Source: Macrocystis pyrifera
Taxonomy: Eukaryota > Sar > Phaeophyceae > Laminariales > Laminariaceae
NCBI GenBank assembly: GCA_031763025.1
Contig: JASSKH010000021.1
Coordinates: forward strand, 1,612,001 to 1,676,000
DNA: 64,000 nt
Reading direction: 5' to 3'
The position numbers and the translations under genes were made by a program. Each line of letters opens with the position of its first letter. Position 1 is the first letter of the stretch. A model generated the notes under the pieces. That model worked only from the letters and a program-made list of their open reading frames with translations, was not told the DNA's origin and made no database searches. Positions 11,376 through 21,940 of the stretch are shown piece after piece.

Positions 11376-11439
11376 GTAAGGCTGGCCAATGGGCATGGAA
11401 CTGATGGGATCTGGAGTATCGTAAAGAACGTTGATTTCG

Positions 11440-11671
11440 CACAGCAGGGAGGGGTGCGATCGTTTTTTCGACGCTCGCTTTTTCCAGAAGGGGAAGGTTA
11501 TATATTTTCCAAGACCGAACAGCCTTAAGGTGTTTTCGGAAAAGATGCTGGTCGAGAGCGCTTTCCGATAGAAAAAAAAAACGGTCATCGGCTTCAGCAC
11601 CGTTGACCATTGTTATGATAGGAGAGAAAGCGAGCGCTGAAGAACGATCGCACCCCACCCCCCTGCTGTGA
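11440..11671. mobile_element. Short foldback
   Basis: CAGCAGGGAGGGGTGCGATCG with CGACGCTCGCTTTTT is inverted at 11,626-11,671 as AAGCGAGCGCTGAAG and CGATCGCACCCC. Arms about 45 bp. Loop without ORF. Confidence 0.65.
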
Positions 11672-11694
11672 GAACTCAACGGTCTTAAGGTACG

Positions 11695-11935
11695 TTAGAA
11701 GTGGTGGTGATGGTTATGGTGGAGTTAGCATAGATGTTTGTGGCGTTAGTGGTTTCGGTGGTGGCGATGGGGGTGGCGGTGGCGAGGGTGTTGGGCGTTG
11801 ATGTTGATGTCGGTGATGTCGGTGTTAGTGTTGTTCGGTGTTTATTCCGTGTAGGTCCGTGGCTGTGGTATTGGTGATGGTGTAAGTGTTAAACGTTGGT
11901 GTTAGTGTCGATTCTGGTGTTTCGATTTTGTCGGA
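11695..11935. repeat. GT-skewed degenerate repeat
   Basis: GTGGTGATGG, GGCGTTAGTGG and similar units; almost no C on the plus strand. Confidence 0.6.
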
Positions 11936-11989
11936 AATGTGAGCTCACTCGACACCTAACATGTTCCCGAAACTGCCCTAAACAGGATT

Positions 11990-12900
11990 GATTGTGTCTC
12001 CCCCCCCCGGCCCCTCGATTGTTCAGGCCGGCGCGCAAGAGGTGATACTGTCAGAGGCGGAACGGTCCGGGGAAGGGTCTTCTCGGAAGCTTCTCGAAGG
12101 TGAGGGTGGAGCCTGTACACTGAGATGGGCTTTTCTGCTGGAACGATGGCGACGGGGGATGGGGGGGGGGGGGGGGGGGGTCGCGTACGATATCCCGTTT
12201 ACGGCTGCACATGTTGTTTTTTAAACAACAAAAATTGGCATCAGATGTAGGATGCTTGTCGCGCAACCCGCAACTGTTGGCCAAGGATAAAAATAGTGGT
12301 TTTCCATTTTCGTGCTGGGAAGATTTACTCCGACACAAACTTCAAGGATTTTCCCCCAAAGTCGCGTGGTATGCAGCTCGAAAAAAACCACAGGGCTGTT
12401 CATGGGTCACGACAAACCTCGCGGGTCGGGTCGGATCCGCGAGCGGGAAACACCCGCCTGGACATATCGATGCCTACCTCGCCTGTCCTGGTGATCTGTT
12501 TTTCCTCCTCTTCGCTGTCACACACACACGCACGGCACCGCTATGGTTATAAAACGGCGCCCTTGCTTGTTTTTATCTCCCGTGTTTGCGAACACATGCT
12601 TCTTAGAGCTGTGCGTAGCTGAGATTAGCTTTGATTTTTCGAAACTGCTTCACAACAGCGCAAGCCGCTAGCCCGATACCTACGTCGCTTGCTGGGATGG
12701 TGGCTGCACTGTTTTCGCCTTACGAGTCAATGTTGTCTGACTTGTTACTGTGTAGTACTGTCCTAAATCGAGGAACTAACTGTCTGATATGGCTTATGCG
12801 CCATAAGGCATGCGTTATCCATGAGTCCCACAATATTTCTCGTGAGCACGTAGGCCATGGGAACGTTCATCGGGGTTGGCCGGCTTACTATTGACTTACT
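11990..12900. other. No gene recognised
   Basis: Contains a G run at 12,158-12,180 and otherwise unique-looking sequence. Open frames here have no splice support. Confidence 0.5.
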
Positions 12901-12907
12901 AATAGTA

Positions 12908-12990
12908 TGGGGATCTTCAAGCGAGGAGCCTCAAAAGGCAAAAAAAGAGGCGGGTGATATGTGCATACCCCTATCGCCTCACGCGCCTAC
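12908..12990 (+). repeat. D repeat
   Basis: GATCTTCAAGCGAGGAGCCT and ACCCCTATCGCCTC. Confidence 0.45.
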
Positions 12991-13035
12991 GGTGCATTTC
13001 TTACGTACGCCCCCCCCCCCCCCCCCCCCCCTCTC

Positions 13036-13117
13036 TATGGTAATACACGACTACGGCCATGCTTGAGATCGAGTACATCTCTCCTATCGAGTACCCCCCC
13101 CCCCCCCCCCCCCCCCG
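13036..13117 (+). mobile_element. Very short SINE-C 3' end
   Basis: ACTACGGCCATGCTTGAGAT, a repeated GAGTACATCTCTCCTATCGAGTA, then about 24 C. It begins directly after another C run at 13,011-13,032, so it looks inserted into a tail. Confidence 0.75.
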
Positions 13118-13133
13118 CTCTCCTCCCCTCTTT

Positions 13134-13300
13134 CATGCGACTCGCCCAACACCTCACGTTTCGCTTCGCGCTTGGTGCAAGCAATGTCTGCCTGGTCGGT
13201 GAAAACCCGACGCGCTCCGTCCCGGCGTTGTAGGGATGCGAGGGTCTATGGTCATACGACTACGGCCATGCATGACAATGAGTACACCCCCCCCCCCCGC
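13134..13300 (+). mobile_element. SINE-C copy with C tail
   Basis: CATGCGACTCGCCCAACACC, GCTTGGTGCAAGCAATGTCT, GGTCATACGACTACGGCCAT, GACAATGAGTA, C run. It lies between two other poly(C)-family pieces in the same orientation. Confidence 0.85.
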
Positions 13301-13309
13301 CCCGCCTTT

Positions 13310-13850
13310 GGGGGAAGGAATAGGAATGAAAACGTATTTGCATGGCCCAATGGACTTCGCGAAAACGCTGAAACTGCGCTTTCGTGTAGGTGACCTGGAC
13401 CTGCCAGAAAGAAGAAAGAGGTATACCAGTAGCTGGGAGGAGGAAGTAGATGCACAGATGTGCCCGGGTGGCAAAGCAATAGAGAGTAGAACTCACATAC
13501 AAGGAGAATGTGAAATATAAAAGGAGGAATGGGATGTGTTAGAAGAGGAGATGAGGGAAATATACGAATGTGACATGGAGGAGTTTGATACACTGAATAT
13601 CAGCGAGAAAACGATCGCTATCCTAGGAGATAGATGGTGGCCACAGGCGGCCAGACAGGAAGGGGATAAGATTAGCAAAAAGTTTCTATGTACTATATGG
13701 AAACAACGTAATGAGCGCCCAATTGTTGGAGGTGTCTCTATTAGGAGTAGGAACGGTGCTCCGTCTCGAAAGGGATGCGTGGTCAATGGTCAAATGACTA
13801 CGGCAAGCAACAAATGAGTACGCCCCCTCCCCCCCCCGCCCTCTCCCAAC
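13310..13850 (+). mobile_element. LINE-C 3' fragment with poly(C) tail
   Basis: About 500 bp of the LINE-C end in plus orientation: CPGGKAIESRTHIQGEC (a Cys/His knuckle near the C terminus), [54 protein letters not shown] and ASNK, followed by TGAGTACGCCCC and C-rich sequence. One in-frame stop lies after the knuckle. Confidence 0.85.
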
Positions 13851-14089
13851 GGTCTGCCAGGATTAACTTCCAACTTTTTTGTAGTACACGAGGACGGGTC
13901 GGTTTGTACAGCTCCTGCGGGGGGAGTGTTGGCTGGGGGCATGCGCGAGCTGGTCATATCTGCGTGCGAACGAGAGGACATCCCGCTCCGAACCGAACCC
14001 CCGGACTTGGCGGAAGTTGGACACTGGAAAGAGGCTTTCTTAACTGGTGAGGGACCCGGGGATTTGGGGGCGCAGGAAGGGGGAGGGGG

Positions 14090-14630
14090 AGGTGTACTAT
14101 TTATCATGCATGGCCGTAGCCGTATGACCATAGACCCTCGCGTCCCTACAATGCCGGGATGGAGCACGCCGGGTTGTCACCGACCTGGCAGACATTGGTT
14201 ACACCAAGCACGAAACTCCGTGAGGTGTTGGACGAATCCCATGCAGGACGAGCTGCATCCTACTAAGAACTGCTTGTGAGGCGGACTTGCAGTAGGTGAC
14301 GTCTTCGAATGAATGAATTTATTTGCATCCTGGTATGACCACTTCCAGAGCTATAGATAAAATGGATGTACTGTGGAACTGCCTCGTGAGTGCCTTACCA
14401 TATATACACTACGTGATACGACCATTCTCCTTGTTCGGAGTTTAGGTTCTCCACACCCGCACAAACGATCCAACTCGACCGCCAGCCCGTGGTGACCGCC
14501 AAACATGAAACAAAAAAATCAAACGGTACCCTGGTTGTCTAGCTCACGCAGTGAGAGGCGTGTCTTTTGCAGAGTCGTCGCCAGCCCTACGCCAACCCAA
14601 CCTATATATATATATAGTACCAAATATATA
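14090..14630 (-). mobile_element. SINE-C, near full length
   Basis: Colinear over about 530 bp with the copy at 47,322-47,880. Besides the common 3' part it keeps the 5' half: CCACTTCCAGAG, TGCCTCGTGAGTGCCT, CACTACGTGATACGACCAT, TCGACCGCCAGCC, TCTAGCTCACGCAGTGAGAG. The far end is a TATATA tract. No ORF of note and no poly(A). Confidence 0.82.
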
Positions 14631-14824
14631 ATCATCTAAGCTCGTTTTGGGCTGGTCGGTGTTTCTTTCTTCGTCTTTTTTGCGTTGTTCGTTGTTGCCC
14701 GGTGGCTACGCACGAGTAGTTGGCACGAGGAACGAACGCCTGTTGTGTTCTCCCTTTTCAGCTTGGGACACCCCCGGGAGTTCAATTCAACCACAATCCT
14801 GAAGGGGAACCTTGTATATATACG

Positions 14825-17050
14825 AAGGGGGGCGTACTCATTTGTTGCTTGCCTCACGCATCCCTTTCGAGACGGAACACCCGTTCCTACTCCTGTAGTA
14901 GAGACCCCCCCCAACATTTAGACGCTCATTCTGATGTTTGCATATTTTACATAAAAACGTTTTGCTAGTCTCACTCACCCCCTTCTTGTTTCGCTGCCTG
15001 TGGCCACCATCTATCTCCTAGGATAGCGATCGTTTTCTCGCCGCTATCTATTGCCCCAACCTCCTCCATGTCATATTCGTCCGTTTCCCTCATCTCTTTT
15101 CCTAGCACATCCCGTTCCTCTACACGAAAATCGCAGTTTCAGCGTTTTCGCGAAGTCCGTCGGGCCGTGAAAATACGTGTTCATACCTATCCCTTCGCTT
15201 AACCACCCGTATATCTCCGAGTGTTTCTCCGATTCCACCTTGTTTCTTAGCGCTAACCTTTTCCCTTCTTTTTTTTAGTTTCTTCTACTTCTGCCTTGTA
15301 CCTCCCAGATTTCTCTGCGGACATCATCTCTTCTTGGTTTCTTCCTATATCCTTCCATATTTTCCCAACTACGATATCTCACCTTATTCCAGTTCGCCCT
15401 TTTTGTTTGTTTCTCCCATACAGCTCTATCAATTCCCTGGTATGGCTGGCAACCTCTTTTTTGCATGTTTTTTGAACTTTATATTTGCCATTTCAACTTT
15501 CCCATGCCTCTGTTTGTCTTAATTGGGCACATTCCCAGTTCTGCTCTTAATACTGTATTACTCGACGTACTTGAGCATCTTAGTATTTTTTTTCGCTTTT
15601 TGTTATCTGTATTGTTTCCAACTGTTTTACAAACTTCGCAATCCCTTCCCATAAATCTCCTGCATATTCTAGCTTTGGTATTATTACATTCATCAGGATA
15701 CATCTCTTGATCCCAGTGTTCAGGTGCGAGTCTGTTAGGATCGCATCCATCTTGCCTACGTGTGCTTTACCCTTTCCTGCTACTCTTGCTATGTGTGTAC
15801 CCCAAGAGCGGTCTTTTGATATCTCTATGCCAAGGTACGTATACTGGTCTACGATGGATAATTAATCTTCTCCCCAATTCCAACTGAAGTTTACCGGGTT
15901 CCCCTTATCTTCGTCACATACAACTACTCCGTACTGCGCACTTCTTCACGTTCGCCGTCACCCTCCGATTCCTAGCGTGTTCTACTAGTACCACTTTCTA
16001 TTTAGTGCTGCAATCCTTCGGGTGTTTCTGACATCCCCGCAAAGTCATACGAAAATATCGATCCTGACACCGTATCTTCCCCCACCGTGACTCCCTGCTT
16101 TCCGGCGTCGACCGCTACTATCAGGTCTTTAATACATACCTTACATAGATCAGGTGATAACGTACATCCCTGTGCATCTCCTTGTAAAATTTCAACGTAC
16201 TCGATATTTCCCCGTTCACCATCACACCACTTCTCGCACGTTCCGTCATCTTTTTCATCATTTTCCACATATTTCCTCTGATCCCTGTTCCCACAACGTT
16301 TTCCACAGTCCAGCCCTCCATACTGCTGTGTCATAGGCCTTCTGTACATCTAGAAATAAACAGTACGTTGTTAGCCCCGCTTCTTCCCTACCTTGAATTA
16401 TCTCACCTATTGTGTACACATGGTTTACGCAGCTACGGTTTGGCCTAAACCCTGCTTGCCCTTCGCTTATTTTGTCTACTTCTTCCGTCCTTGTTGCCGT
16501 TCTATCGTTCAAAGTCTTACAAAATGTTTTGCGTACTGTGCTCAATGAAGCGTTATCCCTGTGTGGTTCCCCGGGTCAGCCTTATCTCCTTTCTTGAATA
16601 AGTTTACCACTACTCCTTCTCTCCACCTCCTAGGTGCGTGCTCGTTTTCCGTACCCAGTTATACAACATAGCCATCATGGTAACCGTTCCTTCTCCCCCG
16701 TACTTCATAAATTGATTCACTATTTGGTCTGCACCTATTGCCTTTGTATTTTTACGTTTAGCTACACACCTCTCTACTTTTTCCCTTGAGAACTCTCCCT
16801 GTAACCCTTCTGAAGCACTGTCTTCCCTCTCTGACCCATCTACTTTCGCGTTTCCTTCTCGAATTCTGCGTCGACCGTCTCGTTGGCTGTGGGCCTTCCT
16901 AGCTATACTAGTACTTCCCCTTCTCCCTTCGAACCACTAGCCGTTTTACCGTTCTGTGCTCTTAAGGTAGCTATTGCCGTGTCTACCTCTCCTACTTGTT
17001 CGCCTAGTATCCCTTTTGTCGTTACCCTCGTATGCTTCATCCCGCCCTCA
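14825..17050 (-). mobile_element. LINE-C: non-LTR retrotransposon, degraded, ends in poly(C)-family 3' tail
   Basis: On the minus strand the reverse transcriptase blocks run from about 16,860 to 16,000: KVERCVAKRKNTKAIGADQI, FMKYGGEGTVTMMAML, GQAGFRPNRSCVNHVYTIGE, YCLFLDVQKAYDTAVW and LQGDAQGCTLSPDLCK, then FSYDFAGMSETPEGL where the family expects F-A-D-D, so the catalytic second Asp pair is damaged. Several frame breaks split the ORF. The C-terminal part (about 15,100 to 14,830) ends in the same text as three other tails in this window: RDRWWP-like, [25 protein letters not shown], stop, then GAGTACGCCCCCC. The 5' end is unclear. Single-ORF layout and polymerase motifs make this a LINE; clade not assigned. 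Confidence 0.85.
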
Positions 17051-17231
17051 CAAGTCTCCATTCGTTTTATTCAAGGGGTGTTCCATGTGTTTTGTTTTGT
17101 GCTCACGTCGGGTTGGGGCACGTGCCCTGGTGGTGGCGGCCAGCAACGTGCTGTAAACCTTGTTCGTGCACCTATGATATGTTGTTTTTCCTCGTGTATG
17201 CATCAATGGTCCGCACCGCGGACTGACAGAT

Positions 17232-17500
17232 CATGATCTATCTGCCTATCTATCTACAGCAGATGATCTAGTTCCTCACTTGCCGTTGTGAGAGGTTGTG
17301 CAGGATCTGCCTTATAGGGCAGATCATCAAACCCAGGAAACATGTGCTAGACCATGCAGGTTAAGGCGGCTCCCATCCGGCAACACGAGCTAGATCATAC
17401 AGATCATCTAGATCATATAGATCACACAGAATATCTGCCCTGAAAGGTCTAGAGTAGATTAAGACCATCTGTCCGAGATGTGAAATAGTGTACCATTTAC
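17232..17500 (-). repeat. GATC-rich dispersed repeat
   Basis: CAGATGATCTAGTTCCTCAC, TGTGCAGGATCTGCC, ACATGTGCTAGACCATGC, CCGGCAACACGAGCTAGATC. Same unit as 33,788, 41,745 and 45,392. Confidence 0.75.
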
Positions 17501-17817
17501 CAGAGAACCATGTGGAATCCTTCTTCATCATTTTTTTTCGTGGAAGCGGGGGGGGGGGGAGTCGCCGAGCGATCGTTATGCCTTATCAACTCGTAGGAGA
17601 GCCCGCCTCCCCCCCGCCCCAATTGGCCATCAAAACAAACGCCCAACTTTATAGAAAAGCATAACTACGAGTGGTATAATCAAGACGCCCTATTCTTTTT
17701 GTTTTCGCTTTATTTTTGCTCTCCCCTCCCGCCGCCTCTAAAAAGTAGTATATATGACAGGCCCTATTGGTTTTTTTTTCCCGTCCCGTCCCGTCCCCCC
17801 CCCAAGCCCGCCTATAT

Positions 17818-17968
17818 GTACCTCACGTTTCGCTTCCCGCTTGGTGCCTGCGATGTCTGCCTGGTCGGTGAAAACCCGACGTGCTCCGTCCCGGCATTAT
17901 CGGGATGGGAGGGTCTATGGTCTTACGACTACGGTCATGCATGATAATGAGTCCCCCCCCCCCCCCCC
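17818..17968 (+). mobile_element. SINE-C copy with C tail
   Basis: CCTCACGTTTCGCTTCCCGC to CATGCATGATAATGAGT and 14 C. 5'-truncated at the CTCACG position. Confidence 0.85.
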
Positions 17969-18507
17969 GCTCCCCCCGATACCTTCTGCCAGGAACCGGT
18001 CGAATACTGGCTGCAATCTCCGCTTTTCTCATCCCTACAGAGGACGACGACATCGCCAGCAGCGCCAGTGCTCCGAGAAACCCCGATCTGGTAGTTTCGA
18101 GGCTAGAGCTTCCGTCTTCGAGTTGCGTTGACGGCGTCCACGGCGAGCAGGGGGGGGCGAGACCGGTGGCCGAGCGACTTCGGAGTCGGATGGTAGCGGA
18201 CCTCGAGAGGGGAGCTACGCGGCTCTTCTGATATCTGATATACCCTGTAAAAACGTGCGATATAGATAACACACGCGTGAAAAGATAACACACCCCTGTG
18301 ATAGCTTAACACACCCCCTCGAAGGACTACATATTTTTAGCCTGGGATTGTCGGCAAAATGGGGAGAGTGTATGCGCGGAACAACGCGTCTATCATGAAA
18401 ATGTTCCTCGGCGACGTTCTTTCCAACGCCAACGTTTTCGTTTTTGTGTTTTCGCTTTTTGCTACTCCGTGCTTTTGAGGAAATCGGCTCTGATATCCCT
18501 CCCAGGA

Positions 18508-18792
18508 GGGGAGGGGGGGGGGGGGGGTGTACTCACTATCATGAATGGCCGTACTCGTATGAACATAGACTCTATTGCATCCCTGCAATGCCGGAGTGGA
18601 GCACGTCGGGATTTCACCGACCAGGCAGACATTGATTGCGCCAAGCGCGAAGCGAAGCGTGAGGTGTTGGGCGAGTCGCATGAACGGTGAGCTGCATCCT
18701 ACTATGAATCGCTTTTGAGGCTGATTTTCTTGCATACGGATGACAGCGTCAATGAATTGATTTATTGGCCGCTTCCAGAGACAGCAGTCCCA
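18508..18792 (-). mobile_element. SINE-C copy between two G runs
   Basis: G run, then TGTACTCACTATCATGAATG, TGCAATGCCGGAGTGGAGC, GAGGTGTTGGGCGAGTCGCA and ATTGATTTATTGGCCGC, ending at CAGTCCCAG where an 89-base G run begins. Confidence 0.85.

Positions 18793-18881
<89 letters not shown>
18793..18881. repeat. Poly(G) run of 89
   Basis: Uninterrupted G as written. It probably is the poly(C) tail of a neighbouring element on the minus strand (the following GTTATGTTATCACCCG is not SINE-C). The exact length is likely unreliable for sequencing reasons. Confidence 0.9.
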
Positions 18882-18884
<3 letters not shown>

Positions 18885-19221
18885 TGTTATCACCCGTGTG
18901 TTATATTATCACCCGTGCTAAGATAGAGGTGGCACTTTTCGGCGAAAAAAAACTGGCTTACGGCGTTCCTTGACCCAGGAACTACCCAACGTGGTTCGAA
19001 AGTCAATCATGTTTTCTACAATGGCTGCCGTTGCATACCTGCAAGACCCGGGATTATATTATCGTCTTGATATTTTTTTGTGTCGGCTTGGGTGGGACGG
19101 GGATCTCTACCGTACGAGCAGGCGTCGATTTCACGTTTTTGAGTAACGGGGGTCGAAACTTCTGAGTCGGATGGTGCCGGATGTGAAAAGCGGAGCCACG
19201 CGACTCTTTCTATGATTAATA

Positions 19222-19326
19222 TTACGGGGGACCATAGTAAATAGGACCAAATTTTAGTAGAAAACATGGGTAACTATATAGGTTTTTGTGTGTACCATAG
19301 GTCCTATTAACTATGAACCACCGTAA
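19222..19326. mobile_element. MITE-1 copy
   Basis: TTACGGGGGACCATAGTAAA to GAACCACCGTAA, TA on both sides. Confidence 0.87.
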
Positions 19327-19329
19327 TAG

Positions 19330-19428
19330 TATAACCGCTCTGGCCGGAATTGTAAGGACCGGTAGGATATAAGTATGAAACCCAAGTGGTCCTTACATTT
19401 CCGTCCGTCCAGGAGTGGTGTCGAATGT
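19330..19428. mobile_element. Short Stowaway-like MITE
   Basis: CGCTCTGGCCGGAATTGTAA is mirrored by TCCTTACATTTCCGTC and AGGAGTGG. The CTCYGKCCCGAAAT type of ends is typical of Tc1/mariner-derived Stowaway elements. Confidence 0.6.
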
Positions 19429-19785
19429 GCACCGATACACCGATTGTTAGTTAAGAAAAACGTCAGCTGTGATTCTCGTGGATTTTCATCGAAAATCTCA
19501 CTTTTGCAAGCTGTGTGTATATATATGATATATGGGGCCGTATAGAACCCGTAGTACGCGTGATCGAAGTATCACTAGTATATACAGTAGTATGACTCAC
19601 AGCGTGCGAGGATGATGAGTTTCGACCAAATCCTCGATCTCACAGCTGTTGTTTTTTTAACTTTTATCAATACGATATGGCACTTTACACTCTTATGTGA
19701 GGTATCTGATGAGTTTTAAAAAAAGCTGTTGAGAGCTACGTACCTCCTTCATGACTACTGGTACTGTAGACAATATCGACGATTG

Positions 19786-19899
19786 TTATGGGGGACCATA
19801 GTGAATAAGATAAAATATTGTCATTAAAAATAGGGAAATATATACCAGTAGGCTTTTGTGTGTACTACTGTAGGTCCTATTTACTATGGCCCCCCGTAA
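19786..19899. mobile_element. MITE-1 copy
   Basis: TTATGGGGGACCATAGTGAA to GGCCCCCCGTAA, followed by TA. Confidence 0.85.
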
Positions 19900-20040
19900 T
19901 AGTGCGCTATTATAGGGGTGTACTGCACCTGCAAAACGAATCTGGGGCTCCTCGTCGCTCGAGTAGCCAGCTCTACATCTCCCACCAAAATACTGGCTTT
20001 GGTGAAAAAATTTCACACACTCAAGGTAATCGATGAGCAA

Positions 20041-20530
20041 TGCCACGGCCTACGGTCTGCAGCAATCCTGCGGTGGGGTTGTTGAACCTTTTTTTTTCTG
20101 CAATGAGGAGCTCAGTGCATTCTCACCCGATTCGTGAACTTCGAGGAAAGTTTGTTTGCGCAAAACCCGAGCAAGGGTTCCGCGCGCTAGGTAGTCCAAG
20201 ACCACGAGATAACCGGTGCAGCGAGCGACCGCTGTCCAACCGCAAGCAACAGCCCTTGTCTGTTGGCGTGTTCTACCACAGTCTGCCAGCTCCGTTCCGT
20301 GCGGTATTCACCTGGAGTTGCCACAGCCGCGATCAACCAAACATTATCAGTGGCTGCTCTCGAAGTGAGCTGTGTGTGTTATTCGCATCAAGTAGAAATA
20401 GCATGGAAACCGGCAGTTGCTCATTTTTGACGCGTGCTGCGATAGGAGCAGGACTTTTCGGCCAAAATATTCGGTACATTGACCCCGAAGTGGGCCCTAA
20501 TCCCAGTCGGCACCCCGTTCCCACTTACTA
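20041..20530. other. Unassigned open stretch
   Basis: The plus strand is open for 163 codons, but the text is Ser/Arg-rich and lacks a family motif; the reverse strand is also partly open. Could be an old element remnant. Confidence 0.35.
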
Positions 20531-20774
20531 ACGCAGTACCAAATATCATACCATATCACCGGTACTTGCTCATTCGGACCTTAACCCCGGTCAGAAAGCA
20601 ATGAGCCCGAAGGTGGTACCCCTGCGAAGGGAGTGGCCTCTGCAACGAAAACAGTTGAGATTCCATCGATAGGGCATGCCTTGCTGGGTAGATCCTGGGT
20701 TGATGAACTCCATCAGACGTAGTATATTTGGCCAGAAAGTGCTATGTACGATTTTTGTGGTTCCGTTTGTTGTT

Positions 20775-20871
20775 GGTTTTTCTTCTTCCCATTTAGTTTC
20801 TTATTTGCCCTTCTTTCTTCTCTCTCTCTCTCCACCCTCCCTAGTCGTAACTCAGATCCGGGGTCACATAG

Positions 20872-20915
<44 letters not shown>
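20775..20915 (+). repeat. C2 copy with 44-base poly(C) tail
   Basis: A pyrimidine-rich stretch, TAGTCGTAACTCAGATCCGG, GGTCACATAG, then C44. Confidence 0.65.
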
Positions 20916-20918
<3 letters not shown>

Positions 20919-21069
20919 TCCTCACCACGGAAAGTGACGAGTAATGCCTTACAGGGGCGGTGCCTTATTGTCTGAGCTCGTCGCGAGAGGAGCTCAATCA
21001 ATATATCACCGGAAGACATGAATTCGAAGAGCTTAGTTCGCGCACGTCGACCAGCATTTCTATCCGCTA

Positions 21070-21179
21070 TTACGGGGGAACATAGTTAATAGGACCCATG
21101 GTATACATAAAAAAAAAAACTATATATTTAGCTATTTTTACTGACAAAATTTGGTCCTATTTACTATGGCCCCCCGTAA
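21070..21179. mobile_element. MITE-1 copy
   Basis: TTACGGGGGAACATAG to GGCCCCCCGTAA, TA on both sides. Confidence 0.87.
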
Positions 21180-21689
21180 TAGTAGTCCTACTACTGGGTA
21201 GAACAAGTATGCTGCAAGTAGTGAAAGTATCATACTATTGACAGCCGATATACTATCAATAAAAGTTGCTCATTTTTGAGGAGCTCGACCGGTCTTACAA
21301 CCGGAAGTAAAATATCGAGCCATTCGTGGTACACCCGTGCCGTCGCTGAAGGCGCTCCCTGCGGGCAAGGGGGGGTCGAGACCAGAACGTGGTCGAGAGA
21401 CTTGGAAGTCGGATGGTGTCCAGCTTGTCGGCAAACCCAAGGAACAAGGCAAGACAAAAACCAGGCTGAGAGGGAACCAAGCACAGCAATAGTCTCTCTA
21501 TAGTCTACAGTAGTGCCGGTATGGGACCGGTGTCCTTCGAGACACCACCCAAAAAGCCGCGACCTCGTTGAGGTTTAGAGGGGAAATACTGACGATCCCA
21601 CCCGCCCAGCTGAGCATATTTGAGGTATGAACCACACCACGTATGTATAGTACAAGCGTTTGTTTAATACGTGAATGTCACACGTGCAG

Positions 21690-21940
21690 TCCTTCTTAAC
21701 GTGTTGGTAATTGGTAATAAACCGTTCGGGACCCCCGAGACATCGACCATAACAATGGTTGGTAACTTTGGTGTTATTATCAACCATTGAACCGTCTAGG
21801 AGAAGCAGCAGCGTGGGTGCCCCAGCAGTAGTACGGGTATTATGTATGGGGTAGTCTTGCGCCCGTACCGTACGACCTGTATCAACCATTGTAACTCGGA
21901 CACCAACCAACCATTGCATCATCCCACAAACATGTTTCAA
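21690..21940 (+). repeat. R3 repeat, left part, interrupted by the gypsy fossil
   Basis: CAATGGTTGGTAACTTTGGT, ATCAACCATTGAACCGTCTA, CCCAGCAGTAGTACGGGTAT, AACTCGGACACCAACCAACC. The family recurs at 34,520, 53,490 and 59,640; the other half of this copy is at 26,263. Confidence 0.75.

Noticed and set aside
18160-21420. Short repeat GAGTCGGATGGT...CCACGCGACTCTT at 18,160, 19,145 and 21,370
   Set aside because: Real similarity over about 60 bp but too short and worn to define an element.
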